From an uncultured Elusimicrobia bacterium (lineage in GTDB: Bacteria; Elusimicrobiota; Elusimicrobia; UBA1565; UBA9628), in contig CAIQSZ010000178.1 in assembly GCA_903874575.1 (NCBI GenBank), forward strand, positions 1 through 10,652: 10,652 nt of DNA, written 5' to 3'. Below the pieces are notes generated by a model. It was not told the origin of the DNA, did not search any database, and saw nothing but the letters and a program-made list of their open reading frames with translations. Within the stretch, counting starts at the first letter, position 1; each line of letters opens with the position of its first letter. The position numbers were made by a program, and so were the translations under genes. Of the stretch, positions 6,543 through 10,652 are shown in pieces.

Positions 6543-7510
6543 CGCTTGAGCGCGTGCTGGCGATCGCCACGATCGCCGCGGCCCTGGGCGCGGCCCGGCT
6601 GGAGGCCGGATCGCCGTTGGCCGCGCGCGTGCGCGACGGGCGCCCCTGGCTGACATGGCTGGAAGCGCGGGAGCGCGGCTCCACGGCCCCGCCGTCCCTG
6701 CACCTGCTGATCTACGATCCCGTCGCGCGGCGGCTGGCGGTCCTGCACGCCCCCGGAGACCTGAAGCTGGACCGCGGGCGCACTCTGGACCGCGCCTACC
6801 TGGAGGCCCTGAAGGCGACCCGGGACCTCGACGCGGCGGCGGCCGCCGCCGAGGACTTGGCGGAGGCCCGCCTGCGCCAGCTTTCCCCGGAGTCGATTCC
6901 CGCGGTCCGCGGACGGCTGGCCGTCGAGATCGCGCCGCTCGGCGCGGAAGAGGAAGCCTCGGTCGCCGCCGCGCGCGAGCTCAAGATTCGCGCGCGGCGG
7001 CCGCGGACCTGGCTGTCGCTGGTTCGCCGCGGCTGGCGCGGCCTATGGGCGGGCGACGGGGACGCGCTCGACCCCCTGCTCTTCGCGCTGGAGACGCGGC
7101 GCATGAACGTCGCCGACTTGCGGCCGGTTCGCCTCCCCGACGAGGCTCAGGCCCCCGCCCTGCTGGGCCGTTTGTTGACGCCCGACCCCCAGGAGCCGGA
7201 CGTCCACGCGACGACCGCCGAGGTGCTCAACGGCGCGGGCGTCCCGGGCCTGGCCTCCCGCGCGGTGAAAATGCTCAGATTCAAAGGCGTCGACGTGCTG
7301 TCGGCGGCGACCTCGACCGCGCGCGAGCGGACCTTGGTCTACGACCGCGTCGGCGACTTCCGCCGCGCGGCGCAGACCTTAAGCTCCCTCGCCTGCCCGT
7401 CGGCCCGCGCGGTGACGCGCGTCGACCTCTCGCGCGGCGTCGACGTAAGCGTGGCGCTGGGCGCCGACTGCGCGGGCGCGTTCGCAACCGGCGAGGGCCG
7501 GGATCCGTGA
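6539..7510 (+). CDS. LytR C-terminal domain protein with degenerate LCP-like region
   Basis: The protein has 323 residues. It starts with a short hydrophobic stretch (about residues 5-18, LAIATIAAALGAA) that could be a signal peptide or weak membrane anchor, so an envelope location is likely. Residues about 50-215 follow the outline of a LytR-CpsA-Psr domain: LHLLIYDPVARRLAVLHAPGD, where active members have a strand, a basic residue and SIPRD, then a TLDRAYLEAL helix and a late strand ending VRLP. The catalytic marks are missing: the SIPRD arginine is replaced by G73 in HAPGD, and neither RSDT nor GGVDV is seen. Residues about 225-310 are a good LytR_C domain (PF13399 type), beginning VLNGAGVPGLASRA at V229. 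LCP enzymes attach glycopolymers to peptidoglycan; this copy looks non-catalytic and may bind rather than transfer. The ATG at 6539 overlaps the nadD stop. The LytR_C call is firm, the LCP call tentative. Confidence 0.72.
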   Translation: MTLERVLAIATIAAALGAARLEAGSPLAARVRDGRPWLTWLEARERGSTAPPSLHLLIYDPVARRLAVLHAPGDLKLDRGRTLDRAYLEALKATRDLDAAAAAAEDLAEARLRQLSPESIPAVRGRLAVEIAPLGAEEEASVAAARELKIRARRPRTWLSLVRRGWRGLWAGDGDALDPLLFALETRRMNVADLRPVRLPDEAQAPALLGRLLTPDPQEPDVHATTAEVLNGAGVPGLASRAVKMLRFKGVDVLSAATSTARERTLVYDRVGDFRRAAQTLSSLACPSARAVTRVDLSRGVDVSVALGADCAGAFATGEGRDP

Positions 7511-7516
7511 AACCTG

Positions 7517-7523
7517 AAAGGAG
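7517..7523 (+). promoter_or_regulatory. Strong ribosome binding site of pilT
   Basis: AAAGGAG ends 6 bases before the ATG at 7530, within a 19-base gap. It is the clearest conventional Shine-Dalgarno in front of an annotated gene in the window. It contrasts with bioB, DUF1015 and nadD, which have none, showing that the organism does use Shine-Dalgarno initiation. Confidence 0.85.
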
Positions 7524-7529
7524 AAGTCC

Positions 7530-8618
7530 ATGGAACTCGTCGAAGTATTGAAGACCGCGGTCACGGCCGGCGCCAGCGACATCCACATCGTCATCGGCAA
7601 GCCGCCGCTGATGCGCATCAACGGCGAGATAGCCGAGATCCCGGGCTTTTCCAAGATCAGCAGTGAAGAATCGAAACGGCTCATCTACTCGATCCTTTAT
7701 GAGGAACAGCGCGCCAAGTTCGAGGAACACTGGGAGCTCGACTGTTCGTTCGCCGTCTCCGGGCTGTCCCGCTTCCGCGTCAACGTGCTCCTGCAGAAAA
7801 ACGGCGTCGAGGCCGTCATGCGCGTCGTTTCCTCGAAGATACCCACGCCGGAGCAGCTGCGCCTGTCCAAATCCATCACGGACCTGGCCGACCTTCCGCG
7901 CGGCCTGGTCCTGGTGACCGGCCCGACGGGCTCGGGAAAGTCCACGACCCTGTCGGCCCTGATGGAAATCATCAACATGAAATATTCGGACCACATCCTC
8001 ACCATCGAGGACCCGATCGAGTTCGTCTACGAATCCAAGAAATCCATCTTCCGCCAGCGCGAGGTCGGCCAGAACACGAAGTCGTTCACCGCCGCCCTGC
8101 GCTCGTCCCTGCGCCAGGACCCCGACGTCATCCTCGTGGGCGAGATGCGCGACCTGGAGACGATCCAGCTGGCGATCACCGCCGCCGAGACGGGCCACCT
8201 GTGCTTCGGCACGCTGCACACGCAGGATTCCCCATCCACGATCGACCGCATCATCGACGTGTTTCCGCCGCACCAGCAGGGGCAGGTGCGCGTCCAGCTG
8301 GCGGTGGTCCTGCAAGCCGTCGTCTGCCAACAGCTGATTCCGCGCAGGGACGGCGAGGGTCGCATCGCCGCGCGCGAGATCATGATCATGACGCCCGCCC
8401 TCTCGAACCTGATCCGCGAGGGCAAGACGCACATGCTCTACCAGGCCATCGACACCGGCGCCAAGCACGGCATGATCCCCATGGACAAGGCGCTGGCCGA
8501 GCTGGTGCGCCAGGGCCTGGTGCATCCGGACGAGGCGCTGACCCGCGCCAATAATCCGGAAACGTTCAAGCAGCTGGCCGGGATCACCGGCGGCGGCGGC
8601 CGTGGAAGCGCGGCGTAG
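7530..8618 (+). CDS. pilT: Type IV pilus retraction ATPase PilT
   Basis: PilT is a hexameric cytoplasmic ATPase that depolymerises type IV pili and drives twitching motility. The N-terminal PAS-like domain opens with LKTAVTAGASDIHIVIGKPP, the standard PilT start. The Walker A motif GPTGSGKSTT spans residues 131-140 (K137; P. aeruginosa PilT has K136). The Asp box is TIEDPIEFV, and the Walker B-like DPDVILVGEMRD contains E205. The His box reads GTLHTQD and is followed by TIDRIIDVFP. The C-terminal retraction motif, usually AIRNLIRE, reads ALSNLIRE at 290-297 and is otherwise conserved. The 362 residues include a Gly-rich tail, slightly longer than the usual ~345-350. No pilus partners (pilB, pilC, pilin) are present. 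It sits between a LytR-C gene and rsfS, 19 and 7 bases away, so it is probably carried on the same message. PilT rather than PilU is favoured by the C-terminal motif. Confidence 0.96.
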   Translation: MELVEVLKTAVTAGASDIHIVIGKPPLMRINGEIAEIPGFSKISSEESKRLIYSILYEEQRAKFEEHWELDCSFAVSGLSRFRVNVLLQKNGVEAVMRVVSSKIPTPEQLRLSKSITDLADLPRGLVLVTGPTGSGKSTTLSALMEIINMKYSDHILTIEDPIEFVYESKKSIFRQREVGQNTKSFTAALRSSLRQDPDVILVGEMRDLETIQLAITAAETGHLCFGTLHTQDSPSTIDRIIDVFPPHQQGQVRVQLAVVLQAVVCQQLIPRRDGEGRIAAREIMIMTPALSNLIREGKTHMLYQAIDTGAKHGMIPMDKALAELVRQGLVHPDEALTRANNPETFKQLAGITGGGGRGSAA

Positions 8619-8625
8619 AGGACCC

Positions 8626-8976
8626 ATGGCAAAAGCATTCAAAGCCGTCGCCGTCAAGATCGCCCGCGCCGCCGATGAGCGCAAGGCCGAGGACGTCTCC
8701 GTGCTGGACGTGCGCAAGACCAGCCCCATCGTCGACTACATGGTCGTCGTCACCGCGCTTTCGCGGCCGCACATCGAGGCGCTCGAGGATAAAATCACGG
8801 AGGAACTCGAGGCCTCGGGCCTGCGCGTTCACCGCCGTTCGCGCCCTCAGACCGACTCCTGGCGCGTCATCGACTACGGCGGCGTCATGGTCCACCTGAT
8901 GAGCGCCGAAGCGCGCGAACTGTACGCCTTGGAGCGGCTGCACGACGGCGCCAAGGAGGTCTCATGGCGGAGCTGA
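8626..8976 (+). CDS. rsfS: Ribosomal silencing factor RsfS
   Basis: RsfS (Iojap/YbeB family) binds protein L14 on the 50S subunit, blocks joining with 30S and so slows translation during starvation. The 116-residue protein matches the family in size and in its conserved blocks: DVSVLDVRKTSPIVDYMVVVTA near the N-terminus, a short helix ending in HIEALEDKI, and WRVIDYGGVMVHLMSAEARELYALERL, which fits the family pattern W-x-V-x-D-Y-G-x-V-x-V-H...R-x-x-Y-x-L-E. The ATG at 8626 is preferred over the in-frame GTG at 8602 because it gives the usual N-terminus (MAKAFKAVAVKIARAADE) and follows a GAGGA sequence at 8618-8622. That Shine-Dalgarno begins at the last base of the pilT stop codon, so the genes are coupled. 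rsfS next to nadD and yqeK is a common arrangement; here two other genes lie between. The last codons contain the Shine-Dalgarno of the minigene before argS. Confidence 0.95.
   Translation: MAKAFKAVAVKIARAADERKAEDVSVLDVRKTSPIVDYMVVVTALSRPHIEALEDKITEELEASGLRVHRRSRPQTDSWRVIDYGGVMVHLMSAEARELYALERLHDGAKEVSWRS
8953..8960 (+). promoter_or_regulatory. Full-length Shine-Dalgarno inside the end of rsfS
   Basis: AAGGAGGT is a perfect match to the anti-Shine-Dalgarno complement, embedded in rsfS codons for Lys-Glu-Val. It lies 3 bases before the ATG at 8964 (4 bases counting from AAGGAGG) and 44 bases before the argS ATG at 9005, too far to serve argS directly. Its only evident use is to start the 14-codon frame. 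Confidence 0.55.
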
Positions 8977-9008
8977 CCGACCCGCGGAAGGCCGCCCCGA
9001 CCGCATGA
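8964..9008 (+). CDS. 14-codon minigene coupled to argS (putative)
   Basis: The frame encodes MAELTDPRKAAPTA and stops at TGA 9006-9008. It begins inside the last codons of rsfS in another frame and ends by overlapping the argS start in an ATGA junction (ATG 9005-9007). It is preceded by the full Shine-Dalgarno AAGGAGGT. I see no similarity to a known peptide. It holds one Arg codon (CGG) and no Arg run, so a classical attenuation leader is unlikely. A plausible role is to deliver terminating ribosomes to argS, whose own upstream GGAAGG (8986-8991) is 13 bases away. Chance occurrence cannot be excluded. Confidence 0.4.
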   Translation: MAELTDPRKAAPTA

Positions 9009-10652
9009 TCATCGCCCGACTGCGCCGCACCCTCGCCGCGAAAGCCTCCGCTTGGGCCAAGGCCCAAGGACTGGCGTTGCCCGACAACCTGCCCGTCGCG
9101 GCCGCGCCCGGGCACGTGAAAGCGGACCTCTCCCTGCCCTGGCCGCTGGCAGTCGCCAAGGCCGCGAAAAAGAACCCGCTGGAACTGGCTAAGTCGCTGG
9201 CCGTCGCGCTGGCCGAGTTGCCCGAGGTCGAGTCCGCTTGCGCCGCGCCGCCCGGCTTCGTCAACCTGGTTCTCAAAAGCGAGGTCCTCGCCGCCAACCT
9301 GAAGGCCGTCACTTCGGCTCCGTCGCGCTACGGCTTGGAGGAAGGCGGCGCGAAGACGAGGACTCTCATCGAGTTCGTCTCGGCCAATCCGACCGGTCCC
9401 CTGCACATGGCCTCCGGCCGCGGCGCCACGCTGGGCGACGCGTTGGTGCGCGTCATGCGCCGCTTGGGCCGCGCCGTGGCGGCGGAGTACTACGTCAACG
9501 ACGGAGGAGACCGCGTCATCCTGCTGGGCGAGTCCATCTTGGCGCGCTACAAACAGTCGCGAGGCGAGGACGCCTCGGTACCCGAGAAAGGCTACCAGGG
9601 CGACTACCTGGCGGATTTGGCGGCCGCCGCTCCGGATGAGAAGTCGTCGTGGGACGCCGCGAAGTGGGGCCGCTACGCGATGAACGCCCTGCTGGACTCC
9701 CACAAGGACGACATGAAGGTCTTCGACGTGACCTTCGACCGCTGGTACCTGGAGAGCGAGTTGTTCGCCTCGGGCGCGGTGGCCAAGACGCTCGATTTTC
9801 TCAAGAGCCGCGGCATGGTCTTCGAAAAGGACGACGCGGTCTGGCTCGGCACGCTGAACGCCGAAGGCTCCGCCGACGACAAGGACCGCGTGCTCGTGAA
9901 GAGCACGGGCAAGCCGACCTATTTTCTGCCCGACATCGCGTACCACAAAGACAAGTACGACCGCGGCTTCGACCGCCTGATCGACATCTTCGGCGCCGAC
10001 CATCACGGCTACGTCCCGCGCATGAGGGCCGCCATCGCCGCGCTCGGCAAGCCGCCGGAAAGCTACCACGCGATCGTCCACCAGCTGATCCACCTGTTCC
10101 GCGGGATCGAGTCGGTCAAGATGTCCAAGCGCGCCGGGACCTTCATCTCGCTTCGCGAGATCATCGACGAGGTCGGCAAGGACGCGTGCCGCTTCTTCTT
10201 CGCCCTGCGCACGCCCGACAGCCACCTCAACTTCGACCTGGAGCTGGCCAAAAAACAGTCCAGCGAGAACCCCGTCTTCTACGTGCAGTACGTGCACGCG
10301 CGCATCAACTCCATCTTCAAGAAAGCGGACGAAGTCGGCCTGCTCAAAGCCGGCGCCGATCTGCCCTTGCCCAACGCGCGCCATTACGCGACGTCCCAGG
10401 AGCGCGCCTTGCTCCTGAAGCTGGCCTGGTTCCCCGAAGTCCTCCTGGACGTCGAGAAGGCCCTTTCTCCTCACCCGTTGGCGAACTACCTGCTGGAGTT
10501 GGCCGGCCTCTTCCACCCGTTTTACGAGCACTGCCCGGTCGCCAACGCCGACGACCCGGATCTCGCCAAGTCGCGCCTCCTCCTCATCGCCGGCGTGCGC
10601 GACGTCATCCGCGAAGGGCTCTCCCTCCTCGGCGTCTCCTCCCCCGACTCCA
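9005..10652 (+). CDS. argS: Arginyl-tRNA synthetase (3' end just outside window)
   Basis: ArgS is the class I enzyme that charges tRNA-Arg. The frame is open to the window edge (549 full codons). The N-terminal Add-1 domain (about 1-110) is followed by the catalytic core: EFVSANPTGPLHMASGRGA, with H134-M-A-S137 in place of the HIGH motif, then YYVNDGGDR, YFLPDIAYH, and GADHHGYVPRM. KMSKRAG at 372-378 is the KMSKS loop. The C-terminal DALR anticodon-binding helices follow (VQYVHARINSI onward). The last visible residues, LLGVSSPDS, correspond to the usual LLGI-x-APERM end, so probably only two to four residues are missing. The ATG at 9005 fits the normal N-terminus and overlaps the minigene stop. 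The gene lies 28 bases after rsfS and is probably co-transcribed with it. The degenerate HIGH motif occurs in ArgS proteins of some lineages and does not by itself suggest inactivity. Confidence 0.96.
   Translation, partial: MIIARLRRTLAAKASAWAKAQGLALPDNLPVAAAPGHVKADLSLPWPLAVAKAAKKNPLELAKSLAVALAELPEVESACAAPPGFVNLVLKSEVLAANLKAVTSAPSRYGLEEGGAKTRTLIEFVSANPTGPLHMASGRGATLGDALVRVMRRLGRAVAAEYYVNDGGDRVILLGESILARYKQSRGEDASVPEKGYQGDYLADLAAAAPDEKSSWDAAKWGRYAMNALLDSHKDDMKVFDVTFDRWYLESELFASGAVAKTLDFLKSRGMVFEKDDAVWLGTLNAEGSADDKDRVLVKSTGKPTYFLPDIAYHKDKYDRGFDRLIDIFGADHHGYVPRMRAAIAALGKPPESYHAIVHQLIHLFRGIESVKMSKRAGTFISLREIIDEVGKDACRFFFALRTPDSHLNFDLELAKKQSSENPVFYVQYVHARINSIFKKADEVGLLKAGADLPLPNARHYATSQERALLLKLAWFPEVLLDVEKALSPHPLANYLLELAGLFHPFYEHCPVANADDPDLAKSRLLLIAGVRDVIREGLSLLGVSSPDS

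Noticed and set aside
6834..6851. 18-base perfect palindrome of CGG/CCG repeats
   Set aside because: It encodes part of a poly-alanine helix in the LytR-C protein and is expected from alanine codon use at this GC content.
7281..8729. 482-codon open frame on the minus strand opposite pilT
   Set aside because: It is antisense to an unmistakable pilT, with an Arg-rich low-complexity C-terminus and no domain features.
8885..10531. 548-codon open frame on the minus strand opposite argS
   Set aside because: It is Val/Gln/Arg/Asp-rich shadow sequence with no recognisable motif, lying antisense to a well-conserved argS; GC-rich codon bias keeps this frame open.

Overview
This is a GC-rich (roughly two-thirds GC by eye), tightly packed stretch of a bacterial chromosome. 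It carries housekeeping and cofactor genes and shows no insertion sequence, prophage, CRISPR array or RNA gene. The codon bias is so strong that long open frames appear antisense to real genes. A type IV pilus retraction ATPase and a glycosyltransferase of the rSAM/selenodomain-associated type suggest a diderm-like bacterium. The order nadD-yqeK, LytR-C protein, pilT, rsfS, argS would fit an uncultured GC-rich lineage such as Elusimicrobiota or a relative of the old Deltaproteobacteria, but that placement is an impression and not a demonstrated result.

Layout. (1) At 1-523 is the 3' end of a DusB-type tRNA-dihydrouridine synthase. (2) At 559-3456 is a compact biotin operon, bioB-bioD-bioA, whose genes overlap by 11 and 4 bases. 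It covers the last steps of the pathway: KAPA to DAPA (BioA), DAPA to dethiobiotin (BioD) and dethiobiotin to biotin (BioB). bioF and the pimelate-branch genes are not in view. (3) Convergent to it, on the minus strand at 5325-3476, are a DUF1015-family gene and a family 2 glycosyltransferase overlapping by 4 bases. (4) Divergent from DUF1015, from 5403 to past the window end, is a plus-strand run: a NadD-YqeK fusion, a protein with a LytR C-terminal domain and an apparently dead LCP-like region, pilT, rsfS and argS. ArgS lacks probably only a few residues at its C-terminus.

The last run mixes NAD synthesis, a predicted dinucleoside tetraphosphate (Ap4A) hydrolase domain, ribosome silencing and arginyl-tRNA charging with a pilus motor and an envelope-type protein. 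Aminoacyl-tRNA synthetases are known sources of Ap4A, so the grouping of YqeK, RsfS and ArgS may be functional, but this is inference.

Regulatory reading. The first genes of the three transcription units (bioB, DUF1015, nadD) have no clear Shine-Dalgarno sequence. Each has a plausible -10 element (TGCTAGATT, GATGAT, TGCTAGAAT) about 6-10 bases before the start codon, so their mRNAs would be leaderless or nearly so. Internal pilT and rsfS do have Shine-Dalgarno sequences. A 14-codon reading frame with a perfect Shine-Dalgarno bridges rsfS and argS and ends in an ATGA overlap with argS. I see no clearly new defence or mobile system. The unusual points are the promoter/start geometry, the minigene, the degenerate LCP-like protein, the gene fusion and the position of pilT.
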